Shown piece by piece: positions 1 through 9,656 of a DNA stretch of 64,000 nt (position 1 is the first letter of the stretch; each line of letters begins with the position of its first letter). The notes under the pieces were generated by a model. That model was given only the letters and a program-made list of their open reading frames with translations, made no database searches and was not told where the DNA came from. Source of the stretch: Deinandra increscens subsp. villosa (Eukaryota > Streptophyta > Magnoliopsida > Asterales > Asteraceae); assembly GCA_039602395.1 (NCBI GenBank), contig JBCNJP010000006.1, positions 14,496,952 through 14,560,951 on the forward strand, written 5' to 3'. The position numbers were made by a program, and so were the translations under genes.

Positions 1-293
1 TTAAGTTTTTAACTGATTAAAATCCGAGGTTTCAGTAAATTTACTTTTGGATAAAGACATGCTTTAACCAGTTGTACCGTATAACCCATAAAGCACCTGT
101 CCCATCAGTTACTGAACCGTCTGTTTTAACTCTCTCTCCTCCACGTCATCACCGAAAAGATAAAAAGCCCTAATTTACCGTCACTTTCCCCATTTCTCTC
201 AACCCCACTCAGCAATTACTCCCAAATTTTCTCTCAAACTCTCTCCGATAAACCTCCGTTTAACCATCAATCTTCTCAAAACTTGTATCAACA
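1..293 (+). promoter_or_regulatory. Leader/promoter-like segment ahead of ORF3, unit 1 of element H
   Basis: This is identical by eye to 16832-17124 and 21014-21306. It is C/T-rich near its 3' end (runs of CTCTCTC and TTCTCTCAA), contains an A-rich TATA-like stretch (GATAAAAAG) and then a CT-rich leader up to the ATG at 294. The composition resembles a plant 5' UTR rather than retrotransposon coding sequence. That suggests ORF3 may have its own transcript start, but this is inference; no start site is demonstrable from sequence alone. Confidence 0.4.
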
Positions 294-778
294 ATGGCTC
301 CAAAATCAAAGGCGAGTGGCAAGAAGCCCATCGGTGACTCAAAGTTCCCTGTAGAACACAATTTGGTGGCGTACCTAGAACCCCCAAGAAAAACTGATAT
401 CTACAACGGCATGATAGACTTCATCAAAAGGTCTCACCTTCATCACGTGCTCACTGTTGAAGCAGAAATATTTGAAGAGGTTATGGAGGACTTCTGGTCT
501 CATGCTAGGGTTACCGAAGGCGAAGATGGTAGTGAAAAGATTGTGTCGAAAGTTCAGGGCACAGAAGTGGAAATTGATGAAGAAAAGGTGCGAAAACTGT
601 TGAAATTCAGGGATAACGGTGGATATGAAGTAGTCGCCTCCCAGAAATATCTTCGACTGTTCAGGGATATTGGATACGGTGGTTCCCTGCAAAGCAAAAC
701 TATCAAGAAAGGGCAATTACCCTACAAATGGAGGTTCTTGGCCCATATAATTTTGGTGTGCCTATCTCCAAAGAAAGG
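294..778 (+). pseudogene. ORF3 (envelope-like position) start, unit 1, split by element A
   Basis: This is the first 161 codons of the extra ORF that lies 3' of pol in element H. The ATG follows a CAACA context. The reading continues into element A only to a chance stop at 794. The rest of the unit resumes at 13423 after the insertion and reaches its stop at 13602. The protein starts MAPKSKASGKK and is lysine-rich. Its next segment (VAYLEPPRKTDIYNGMIDF, then EEVMEDFW) aligns in pattern with the start of the 664-codon ORF in element A, so both belong to one ORF3 family. No function is known to me; Sirevirus ORF3 is called envelope-like by position. The copies at 17125 and 21307 are the uninterrupted versions. 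Confidence 0.75.
774..778. repeat. Target site duplication of element A (left copy)
   Basis: AAAGG occurs directly before the TG of the left LTR and again at 13423-13427 directly after the CA of the right LTR. The uninterrupted units (17600 and 21782 regions) carry this sequence once, which proves the empty site. Confidence 0.95.
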
Positions 779-1262
779 TGTAGGTCCTCACTGATCTTTA
801 TCAGTGCAAATAATGATGTTTTTGAGAAGAAAACCAAATAAACAACAAGATATGTGATTTCCAATGACTAAAATGGTTTTCTAGCCATGAACAATCTCAA
901 TATGAACCAAAGGATGGATAAGGAATGATAAACAAGCTACAATATACTGAAATAAGCTCCTAGCCGTCACCAAAACTCACCAAATGAAGATTTCTTGTAT
1001 TAGGGTTCACAATGATTGAGAAAGTTACAAATGGCTGCACAAGGCTGCGTATTTATACTGTCCAGTGAACAGTTTCGCTGGCAGTTTCGCTGGCCAAGCG
1101 AAACTGTCACTGAGACAGTCTAACCTAGGTACCGAGCGAAACTACAGTTTCGCTCGGTAGCTTACAGTTTCGCTAGCCTACCAAAACATAACATTTACAA
1201 GAAACTAAACTATTACAATCAAACTAAACAAACTAATGAATTCCTCCCTACATTGATCTTCA
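779..1262 (-). repeat. Element A LTR (sense 3' LTR, left)
   Basis: This 484-bp LTR is bounded by TG and CA. On the minus strand a TATAAATA-type box lies at about 1050-1059, with six or more TTTCGCT/AGCGAAA words immediately upstream of it (1070-1175). Against the other LTR I see one substitution at the tip (TGTAGG versus TGTTGG) and four single-base deletions between about 805 and 935. Confidence 0.93.
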
Positions 1263-1280
1263 ATATTCCCCCTAGGGAGG
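1263..1280 (-). other. Polypurine tract of element A
   Basis: On the minus strand this reads CCTCCCTAGGGGGAATAT and abuts the LTR start. It is the expected plus-strand primer for reverse transcription. Confidence 0.8.
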
Positions 1281-1298
1281 GATTCAGCCACAGGATCT

Positions 1299-3958
1299 TC
1301 ACTTGTCAGCATCGGCTTCATTCTGGTTCGGCTCCTGATTCAGATCAGGAGTCCCTGATTCCCCCAAAATAGTTGTCGTGTCAGCAACGGGGACATTTTC
1401 TTCAGATTCCCCCACAATTGTTGTTTCATCAGCACCTGGGGTTTCTGACTCTGGTTCCCCCAAATTAATTGTCTCTTCAGCAACGGGGTTAGTCGGTCTC
1501 TGGTTCTGTGATTGTAGTAGAAGATTCTCCAAGCCCGCTTAATGATTTGTTCATTTGATTCGCCAGATCCCGATCTTCTTCCATTTTATCTTCAGCAGCC
1601 TTGACTTTGTCTGCTAAATCCTTTATTTCCTTGATAATTCCTCGGGCTTTATTGGCGACCCTCACAAACAGGTTTGCTTCTTCAGCAGTGTCATCGCCAG
1701 CCCCGTGTTTGATAGGATTTTCACATAATGTCTTGAGATCGTCATTACTAAAGGAGAAAACCTCCATTGGGTCGAACAGCCTGATCTCATCACTTTCTCC
1801 GATACGGATAACTGCTTCACCTGTCTGGTTATCGTAGAACCATTTCTTGAAATTTTGCAGTCTGGAAGGCTCTTGATCTGGTATTCTGATTCTACTCATT
1901 GTCTTTGCAGGCTTGAATTTAAGATGGACTTTTGGCTTCCCTGTTGCTGCATCAATTTTAGTCTTAGACTTGATTCTTTGGCCTTTCATAAATCCAAAAG
2001 ATACGAAGTCGTCTTTTGCAGCTTGCTGCAAATGTTTCTCCAAGTTGCCAGCCCTTTCTACATTTATCAGCATCAATGAGGGGGAGCTCAGACAACCTTC
2101 TTAAATCCCATCTGGGCAGGGTCTTGAACTTTTCACGTTTGTGGAGATATGAAATGCTACCCCCCCTTCTCTTAATCATGAAGGCACGAACGGATGAATT
2201 GAATTTCCAGCTTATAATGTGACGATCAGACTCTTTTCTGCTGGGTTGAGAGATGTTTTGAAATAAGGGAGTCTGATCCACAAGCTCAGGTTTCTTGAAC
2301 CAATCATCTCTGCTAAACTCGAGAACCTCTTCACTAACAGAGCTAATCTTTGCTAGATAAGTAAGACCATGCTCTTTCCAATCATAGCTTTCTGGTTCAG
2401 AGTGATCGTCAATTTCAGCTTCTTCCTCATCTTCATCGATCAAAACGAATTTGGCTTGAACAATCTCTGGCTGTGGTTGTTCTGTTTCAACACTAAATAG
2501 ATTTGCATCACTGACATTGATAGCATCCAAGTCTTCAGCATTGGGAGCTCCACTGTCATCAGCATCATTCATACCTGTTCCACTTCCTCCAACTCCACCA
2601 GATCCACTTCCTCCTGCTTTATCAGCTTCACCAGAACCACTGCCACCCGCTGCTCCAGATGTATCTTTTAAGATGTCATTAACTGATTCGATCTCAGCAT
2701 CACTCATTATACCTGGCATGTTCAGATGCTTCTTGATATCGTTCAATTCTACCATCAAAAATTTGATCAAGGAAGATTGTTTAGCTATGATCTCGTTCAT
2801 GTTTTTGATCTGAGCATCTTTCTCCTTCTCCCGAATTTCAGAATTAACCAGCTTGGTTTTAATCATACCCAATTCATTTGACAAAGAGGTATTTACACCT
2901 CTTATGATGTCTTCGTCTAATTCAGCCCTGGGATCAATTCTTCTTTTCTTCGAAGCCCTCAGCTCATCTTCTGTCGGAGTATTCGGCTTTTCCTTTGATT
3001 TCTGTTTCTTTTGTGCAAGATTTTCCAGTTCTTCTTCGATTTCATCTACCTGCTCCTTTCCTGAGCTTCTCACGTATTGTTTTCTTTTACCCTTCACATT
3101 TTCATCCACCTTTCCTTCAGCTCTTCTCTTGTTCTCATCTGCTATCAACTTCTTGATATATTCGTACCTTTGAGCAGGATACATGTGTTTCATTAAGTAT
3201 GTAGTATATCCTGAGAAATCAGCTCTTGTTGCAGCACAGTCTGAGAGGATTCTTGGGTGCATGGGATTAAGAATAAGAGCAACACCCTGCTTGGGCAATT
3301 CAGGAGCCAGATGTTCAATGATCATCTCCAGGAACCTTGGGTACAACAACCATCTAGACTTCTTTAAAGCTTGAATGTTTGCCGTCATGGCATCAAAGAT
3401 TCTTTGAGGAATATTAGCTTTCTTGCCTCTGCAGACTAATAACATTGCCTCGGCCCAGTTCTGATTTAAACCATCGGATCCGCCTTTCCTGTCATCAATG
3501 CAAGAAATGAAGACATGGGCAATGTATCTCCATTCTTTTGATAACAAGGATTTCTTAATTTCCTTCTTATTCTTCCACAACGCTCCGCCTTCATAACCCA
3601 TGTCACGTTCAAAACCTTTCAGTACTTCCAGATCTGTCATCTTAGTAACTTCACCCACATCTTTTTCCAGTTTAAGCACTTCAGCAATTGTCTTCATTGT
3701 AATCACTATATCTTTCTGCATAACTCTGGCCCGGATGCATTCAGGCTTAGATCTAACGTCATACTGAGCCGTGAGCCAAAATTCTTTAATGTGTCTATCG
3801 TCGATGATTGGTGAGTATGAAATCGCATGAGATATGCAGGATTGCTTCAGCCACTCGATACAGTCTCTGAATCCAAGAGATTTGTCGGTGCGGATATCCA
3901 AGTATGCGGTGACATTACTCCGAGGATCGTGCTTTAGATCTGACATTGTTCTGCACAT
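1299..3958 (-). pseudogene. Element A ORF3 (extra ORF after pol), two frame changes
   Basis: The main frame runs 664 codons from 3958 (a second Met at 3946) to 1964. Homologous sequence then continues in a second frame (about 2076-1489) and a third frame (1532-1299), so one-base shifts lie near 2040 and near 1510. Seen in order: an N-terminal region like H ORF3; basic stretches that could be nuclear signals (KGKRKQYVR, KKRRIDP); a probable coiled coil (about residues 360-420); a Gly/Ser-rich linker; acidic segments; a conserved aromatic C-terminal domain that reappears in element E at 50865-51598 (compare WFYDNQTGEAV with WWYYNEKTGEVV); and a tail of Glu/Thr-rich repeats. I see no signal peptide or convincing membrane helix, which argues against a true envelope protein. 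The function is unknown. The single-base breaks could also be assembly errors, since gag and pol are intact. Confidence 0.7.
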
Positions 3959-3963
3959 GAAAA
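3959..3963 (-). promoter_or_regulatory. Possible 3' splice site before ORF3 of element A
   Basis: On the minus strand TTTTCATGTGCAG ends a few bases before the second in-frame ATG (3946). The site would fit a spliced subgenomic ORF3 message. It is a short motif match only; no partner donor was identified. Confidence 0.3.
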
Positions 3964-4029
3964 CGAGATCTTGTAAGTAAAACCGAACTTACATTAAATT
4001 AAATTAAATTAAATATGAAATTTCAAAAA

Positions 4030-4880
4030 TTTGACAGTTTCGCTGCGAAATTGTATTTTCGCTGAGAAAACCGCAGTGTCGCACACGGCGAAACAGTTAG
4101 ATTCGCGACATTGGTCTCGGCGACATTGACTAGGTCAGTTTCGCCGAGAAACTGTAGTTTCGCTGCGAAACTGTAATTTCGCTGAAGGCGAAACAGCAGT
4201 TTCGCTGCGTATCACGGCGAAACTGTCAGCGAAGTTTGGGCATGACCGCTAGACAGTTTCGCTCGAGACTGTGAACTTTCGTTCAGTTTCGCTGGACGAA
4301 CCAGCAGTTTCGCTGGTCGCGACTTTTGAATTTTAAATTTCCGAAACTCGTTTTTAAGCACAGTTTTCGCAATCCAAACCCACGAGTAACAGAATGCACA
4401 AGTAAACGAGTATAAAGCGAGTCCGAAACAGAGATTAACAACGGTTTAAGGTACGAGAAATTCTTGTTGACTGTTCGGTTCAAAAACCCCCAAAAAAAAC
4501 TGTAAATTAGATGCGATTACAAGTGCGATAACATGATTACACGACCACTGAAACATACCAACCTTTACACGAAATCAGTTATGCGATGATCAGATGAAAA
4601 GGATGGAACAGTTTGGCGAAAATGGAGTTTCGCGAGTGGTGTTTGAGAGTTTCGGCGGTTAGGGTTTGGGTGGAAGTGACCGAAAATCTCGATCAACGGA
4701 ATATATACGAGGGCAGTTTCGCTGGTAATTTCGCTCGGCGAAACAATAGTTTCGCCAGAGCGAAAGAGCAGATTCGCTCGACCCAGGGATCAAACAGATC
4801 AATTTCGCCGATGACGAAAGTATAAGTTCGCTGAGAGCGCATGCGGCGAAACTGAGCGGGCGAAACATAGTTTCGCTGGA
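4030..4880. repeat. TTTCGCY/GCGAAA word array upstream of ORF3 in element A
   Basis: I count about 25 copies of TTTCGCT/TTTCGCC in either orientation, in two clusters (4030-4320 and 4600-4880). Many pair as local inverted repeats. The same word crowds both LTRs and the gag leader (12300-12712) but is not evident in the gag, pol or ORF3 coding sequence. The array ends about 70 bp before the ORF3 start. Confidence 0.85.
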
Positions 4881-5340
4881 AACCCTAAAAATCCAATTTT
4901 GACCAAATTTTGATTTTGACTTTTGGAAAACCGACAAACACACACAAAACGACAAATTATTTACAAAGTATCGATCTTATCAAAAATAACGCAGACAGAA
5001 AATCTTTTTGAGCTTTTTCAAATGTAAATTAAAACAACTATACAAGCAGATACTAATTTAATTTGTGAGAAAGATCCAGACGTGAGATCACATCAACCGA
5101 TACGCATCATACACATTTCAATTTCAATTTTAATCAGCATGCACGTCAAGCAGATCCCGAATGCATCACATTGATATTAAGCATGCACTAATAGTATTTA
5201 ACATTTTTGGATATGCTTAAGGTATATTAATCAAGCACTGATTACCCAGCCTCACTCTATCAAAGATGTTAACAAGTCATCATATTTATCATTATTTTTC
5301 TTTTAATTCTTTTTCAAATGAGATATACGTTCATGATGTT
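4881..5340. other. Noncoding spacer in the 3' region of element A
   Basis: AT-rich sequence with no coding potential that I can support. It is part of the roughly 1.5-kb noncoding block that A shares in layout with elements B and C. Confidence 0.5.
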
Positions 5341-5362
5341 TCATGCAAAAATAAAGCAGAAC

Positions 5363-5599
5363 CCTAAGAGAACAGCAATCAGGTCGGCCGCTAAGCACGC
5401 AGAGAAAGCCCGATACACTTAGGAAAATAAAAAAGAAAAATAAAGCAGAAATCGTGTATATCAACAACAATCAGGTCGGCTTGTGGGCACGCAGAGAAAG
5501 TCCGATGATATACACTAAACACCAAGAAAATAAAGCAGAAAACTCAATCAGCAGGTGATCAGGTCGGCCGCCTAGGCACGCAGAGAAGACCCACTGAGT
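5363..5599 (-). other. Three-hairpin 3' module of element A
   Basis: There are three successive hairpins. Arms: CCTAAG/CTTAGG at 5363 and 5418; GTGTATATCA/TGATATACAC at 5454 and 5506; ACTCA/TGAGT at 5542 and 5595. Each encloses the same core, AATCAGGTCGG then CGCAGAGAA, read on the plus strand. The same core with different arms occurs in B (31131-31363) and C (49319-49558). Confidence 0.75.
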
Positions 5600-5924
5600 C
5601 GAGTGTAAAAATGGCATAAAGCCTTATTTGCAAAGCATGCGTACATCAGAACATCTCTTAATTGGCAGAATCATTGCAACACTTATCAAGAAATGAAAGC
5701 TAAAGTAAATCAGGCAAGCGTTATGTTTATATCCTACTCATAGATATCATATTAGGCATACACACTCAAAGATCATACAAGCACAATGCAGCCTTTATTT
5801 TTACTCTATCCATGGCAGATAACGCAGGTTGATAAACAATCATTTCTCACAAGGTCGGATCAATTTCTCATTTTCATTTTTGAAATTTTATTTATGTACC
5901 AAATTTTCTGAGGACTTCAATTTT

Positions 5925-5975
5925 CCCCCAAAATCCACAAATACTCTATTTTTGGATTTTCAATAAAGAAATTAA
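5925..5975 (-). other. Conserved ATCCAAAAATAGA block with internal purine tract, element A
   Basis: On the minus strand GAAAATCCAAAAATAGAG is followed by TTTTGGGGGAAAATTG. B (about 31763-31806) and C (48943-48985) have the same order, with an ATGAAA/TTTCAT pair around the word and then AGGGGGAG. Confidence 0.6.
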
Positions 5976-6390
5976 AAAAAATAAAATGATTCGATCGATA
6001 CTTGACACAAAAAGGAAAGACAGACACTGGAAAGGAGGCACACAATCGAAGAAAAGTTTGACAGGAAATCCGCTTCGAATTCATGAAATTTAGGTATTTT
6101 AGTGTGATTTACCCCCAATTCCCCCACAAAATAACGGAAAGGACATCACAAAGCAGTTAAGAGAGAATTGCAAGGTAAATGAAACTAAAATACTCCCCTG
6201 ATCATGTTCAGATGACGAATGGCCAGAAATCATTTGTGGAGAACTGCATTATCATTGATTTCTTGATGTCCAGATTCAGTTCCGACCGTCACCTGATTCA
6301 TTGACAAAATGAAATTGGCATTCAGGTTTAGACAATAACAAACAAGATGAAGTGAAATTTAAAGAAGTATTTACAAAAAGGTTTATTTAA

Positions 6391-6413
6391 TCCCCCTTTT
6401 TTTTTTTTTTTTT
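6391..6413 (-). other. Internal purine tract just after pol, element A
   Basis: A run of A (about 18) followed by GGGGGATTAA on the minus strand, 20 bp after the pol stop. Several purine tracts between pol and the 3' LTR are a known Sirevirus habit. The final priming site is the tract at 1263. Confidence 0.6.
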
Positions 6414-6431
6414 TATTTATTTACCAAAAAT

Positions 6432-9400
6432 TTAAAATGTTATCATGCCCAGCATTTTAATAAGCTCATAAAAGCGGGGTTTATCAAAGGTTTTAGTAAA
6501 AATATCCGCTTTTTGAGCTTTGGTTTCGATGGGGACAACATCAATAAACCCTTTTTCCTGAGCATCACGGATTGCATGAATCCGTGTTTCAATATGTTTG
6601 GTTCGGGAATGATGAATTGGATTCTTGGAAATTCCGACGGCAGCTTCGTTGTCGCAGAACAACGGTGTATGAAGAAAATTGATCCCATAATCCATCATCT
6701 GATGTTGAATCCACAGCACTTGGCAGCAGCAACTAGAGGCAGCAATGTATTCGGCTTCGCCTGTAGATAAGGAGACTGTTGTTTGCTTCTTGCTTTGCCA
6801 CGAAACCAAGCATTCCCCCAAAAACTGGCATCCCCCAGAAACAGACTTTCTATCAAGTTTGCATCCTCCGTGATCACTGTCTGAATAAGAATTAAGCTCA
6901 AAACTTCCACCCTTAGGATACCATAAGCCCAATCTTGATGATCCTTTCAAATAACGGAAGATACGTTTGACCGCCTTTTCATGAGATTCCCTTGGATCAG
7001 CTTGATAACGAGCACAGTAGCACACAGCAAAGGTGATATCTGGGCGACTGGCTGTGAGATACATGAGGGACCCAATCATTGATCGATACAGTTTCTGGTC
7101 AACCCGTTTTCCTTCACTGTCGGGAGTCAAACACGTCTGAGATGTGAAGGGAGTGAGTTCGGCTGAGGCGTCATTCATCTTGAACTTCTTCAGAATCTCC
7201 AGAATGTACTTTTCTTGATGAATAAGAATCCCGTCAGGTTTTTGTTCCACCTGCAGCCCAAGGAAGAAACACATCTCCCCCATCATACTCATTTCGAACT
7301 TTTCTTTCATCAGTTCCTCAAACTCGCGACACAACTTCTCATTGGTTGACCCAAAAATGATGTCGTCGACATATACTTGAACGATCAGCATTTCACCATT
7401 GACCTCTTTCTTGAACAAGGTCATGTCGATGGATCCTCGAGTGAAACCTTTTCCCAATAGATACTGAGTCAAAGTTTCATACCAAATTCTGGGTGCCTGA
7501 TGAAGACCGTACAGAGATTTGTCGAGCTTGTACACTTTGTCGGGAAATTCATGATCTTCGAAGCCAGGAGGTTGATTCACATAAATTTCTTCATCAATAT
7601 CTCCATATAAGAAGGCGCACTTGACATCCATTTGATACACCTTGAAATTTTTGTGCGCAGCATGAGCCAGGAAGATTCGAATGGCCTCGATTCGTGCAAC
7701 TGGTGCAAAAACTTCAGTATAGTCAATGCCTTCTTCTTGATAAAAGCCTTGAACCACAAGTCTTGACTTGTTTCTGATCACCACACCTCTATCATCAGGT
7801 TTGTTTCTGAAAACCCACTTTGTGCCAATTGGAACCTTGTTTTCTGGAAGGTCCACAAGTTGCCAGACCTTCAGCTTTCTGAATTGTTGCAGCTCAGCCT
7901 GCATGGAGTCCACCCAACTTGGATCTGCAAGAGCTTCATCTATGTTTTTAGGAACAATCTGAGACAGAAAACACGCAAACAAACATTCATTAATCAATCC
8001 TGACTGATGACGAGTCCTCACTCCATCCGTAATCGAGCCAATGACGAGGTCATGTGGATGATCCTTTAAGGTTTTGAGATTTAAGTCAAGGTGAGGGGGA
8101 GCGGGTTCGGTGGTTTGAGGTAGTTCATGAGATGAAGATGGAGGATCGGGTTGATGTGGGGTTTCTGAGGATGAGGATGAGGATGTGTTTTGTTGTGGAA
8201 TTTCGGGTTGAGGGGTGATAATCACGAGAGGAGGATTGTCATTTGCTTCAGCTAGGATAGGAAGATTGAATGATTTGAACAGTGTGTCTGAATCATAAAA
8301 CCATTCGGGTCCAGTTCCGGTGTTGGGAGAGTTAGATTCTTGCCAGTCCACGTAGTAAGATTCCTGCACAATACGAGTACGTTTGTTATACACACGATAA
8401 GCTTTTTGTGATGAAGAATACCCCATGAAGAAACACTCATCGGAGACAGCTCCAAATTTTGTGATTTGAGCTTCGGTATTCAGCAATGTGCACGAGCATC
8501 CAAACGGCCTGAAGAAGTCAATCAGCGGCTTCCTTCCGTGATACAGTTCGTATGACGTCTTCATTTTATCTTTTACGATCAGGACACGATTCAGCACGTA
8601 CGACGCACAATTCACAGCTTCAGCCCAGAAAATAATCGGCAGCTTTGATTCAATCAGCATAGTGCGAGCAGCTTCAACCAGTGTGCGATTCTTCCTTTCA
8701 GCAACCCCATTCTGCTGTGGAGTTCTTGCTGCACTATATTGCCGAAGAATACCTTTGTTTGCACAGAATGAGTCAAAGATCTGATTTCGAAATTCAGTTC
8801 CGTTATCACTTCTGATTGCCTTGACTTTCTTGCTTCTTGAGCTTTCCACGGACAGAATGATATTTTGTAGAGCTTCAGTCGTTTCACTCTTGTGCTTCAA
8901 GAATCTGACCCAAGAGTACCTGGAAAAATCATCAGTCACAACAAGACAGTAAGTTCTCTTTCCCAAACTTGGTACACTAATAGGTCCAAATAAATCAGTG
9001 TGGAGCAATTCTAAGGGACTTGAAATAGAATTCTCCAATTTGGGCTTATGTGGCTTCTTATGTTGTTTTCCTTTAGCACATGAAAGACATTTTTCAACAA
9101 CAGAAAAATCTTTGTATGGAAGACCTCGGACCAAATTGTTTTTAACAAGGTTGTTTAGAATTTTGAAGTTTATGTGTCCTAGACGTCTATGCCACAAGAA
9201 GCACTCAGAAACAGATGCCTTTGAAAGTAAACAAGTCATGGAGGAATTGAGAGATGCAGTTGAGGTCAAATTCAGCAAGTATGTGTCATTGATGCGAGGC
9301 GCACGCATCGCCACCATCTCTTCGGACACAGAAAATTCAGGCTTGAGGAACAGGCATTCATTTGCTTTGAACAATACTGGAATATTCTTGTCGCAGATTT

Positions 9401-9653
9401 GTGATACGCTCAGAAGATTAAACTTTAATTCGGGTACATGATTGACGTGTTCCAGAGTAAGAGACCCAGTTGACACGTCTCCTTGACCAACCATCTTACC
9501 ACCCCTTTTATTTCCTGCAAAAGACACGAATCCACCATCCAAGATTCTATAATTTGTGAGCAGGTCTTTCATCCCTGTCATATGCCGAGAGCATCCCGAA
9601 TCAATATGCCAGTAACTGTTCTTCGGGAGTGCCTGGCAATACAAAACGAAAAA
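6432..9653 (-). CDS. pol: Element A pol: protease, integrase, reverse transcriptase, RNase H
   Basis: About 1070 codons in the gag frame, following the gag TAA at 9654-9656. There is no ATG before the protease, so expression probably needs readthrough of that stop. Domains in order: aspartic protease with WHIDSGCSRHMTG (near 9600); integrase zinc region HRRLGH...CLSCAKGKQH (9190-9060); integrase core with HTDLFGP, RSDNGTEF and NGVAERKNRT, the second Asp and the Glu separated by 35 residues; reverse transcriptase with KWVFRNK, MDVKCAFLYG and an intact YVDDIIFGS (near 7365); RNase H with SDSDHGG and STGEAEYIAAS (6890-6735); a tail ending in MLGMITF. INT before RT is the Ty1/copia order. There is no stop or frameshift, in contrast to the H copies nearby. 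The product would process Gag, copy RNA and insert cDNA. Confidence 0.93.
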   Translation of the reverse strand, partial: FFVLYCQALPKNSYWHIDSGCSRHMTGMKDLLTNYRILDGGFVSFAGNKRGGKMVGQGDVSTGSLTLEHVNHVPELKFNLLSVSQICDKNIPVLFKANECLFLKPEFSVSEEMVAMRAPRINDTYLLNLTSTASLNSSMTCLLSKASVSECFLWHRRLGHINFKILNNLVKNNLVRGLPYKDFSVVEKCLSCAKGKQHKKPHKPKLENSISSPLELLHTDLFGPISVPSLGKRTYCLVVTDDFSRYSWVRFLKHKSETTEALQNIILSVESSRSKKVKAIRSDNGTEFRNQIFDSFCANKGILRQYSAARTPQQNGVAERKNRTLVEAARTMLIESKLPIIFWAEAVNCASYVLNRVLIVKDKMKTSYELYHGRKPLIDFFRPFGCSCTLLNTEAQITKFGAVSDECFFMGYSSSQKAYRVYNKRTRIVQESYYVDWQESNSPNTGTGPEWFYDSDTLFKSFNLPILAEANDNPPLVIITPQPEIPQQNTSSSSSSETPHQPDPPSSSHELPQTTEPAPPHLDLNLKTLKDHPHDLVIGSITDGVRTRHQSGLINECLFACFLSQIVPKNIDEALADPSWVDSMQAELQQFRKLKVWQLVDLPENKVPIGTKWVFRNKPDDRGVVIRNKSRLVVQGFYQEEGIDYTEVFAPVARIEAIRIFLAHAAHKNFKVYQMDVKCAFLYGDIDEEIYVNQPPGFEDHEFPDKVYKLDKSLYGLHQAPRIWYETLTQYLLGKGFTRGSIDMTLFKKEVNGEMLIVQVYVDDIIFGSTNEKLCREFEELMKEKFEMSMMGEMCFFLGLQVEQKPDGILIHQEKYILEILKKFKMNDASAELTPFTSQTCLTPDSEGKRVDQKLYRSMIGSLMYLTASRPDITFAVCYCARYQADPRESHEKAVKRIFRYLKGSSRLGLWYPKGGSFELNSYSDSDHGGCKLDRKSVSGGCQFLGECLVSWQSKKQTTVSLSTGEAEYIAASSCCCQVLWIQHQMMDYGINFLHTPLFCDNEAAVGISKNPIHHSRTKHIETRIHAIRDAQEKGFIDVVPIETKAQKADIFTKTFDKPRFYELIKMLGMITF

Positions 9654-9656
9654 TTA
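9654..9656 (-). promoter_or_regulatory. In-frame gag-pol stop codon (TAA), readthrough candidate
   Basis: The order is gag codon AAG, TAA, then TTTTTC and open frame into the protease. Gag start (12251) and pol share one frame. A single stop separates two otherwise intact ORFs, which fits suppression or a recent CAA-to-TAA type mutation. Confidence 0.6.

Noticed and set aside
375..716. 113-codon minus-strand ORF, also at 17206 and 21388
   Set aside because: Exact antisense shadow of ORF3 in all three units; no family features.
1299..3958. True retroviral-type envelope gene
   Set aside because: Position is envelope-like but there is no signal peptide or clear transmembrane segment; named ORF3 instead.
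4030..4880. CRISPR-like or satellite array
   Set aside because: Repeats are only 6-7 bases, in both orientations, with irregular spacing; plant context.
5363..5599. tRNA or other known small RNA genes
   Set aside because: Hairpins do not fold as cloverleafs and lack A/B boxes; they recur as parts of retroelements.
8998..9441. 147-codon plus-strand ORF in element A
   Set aside because: Antisense to intact integrase coding sequence.
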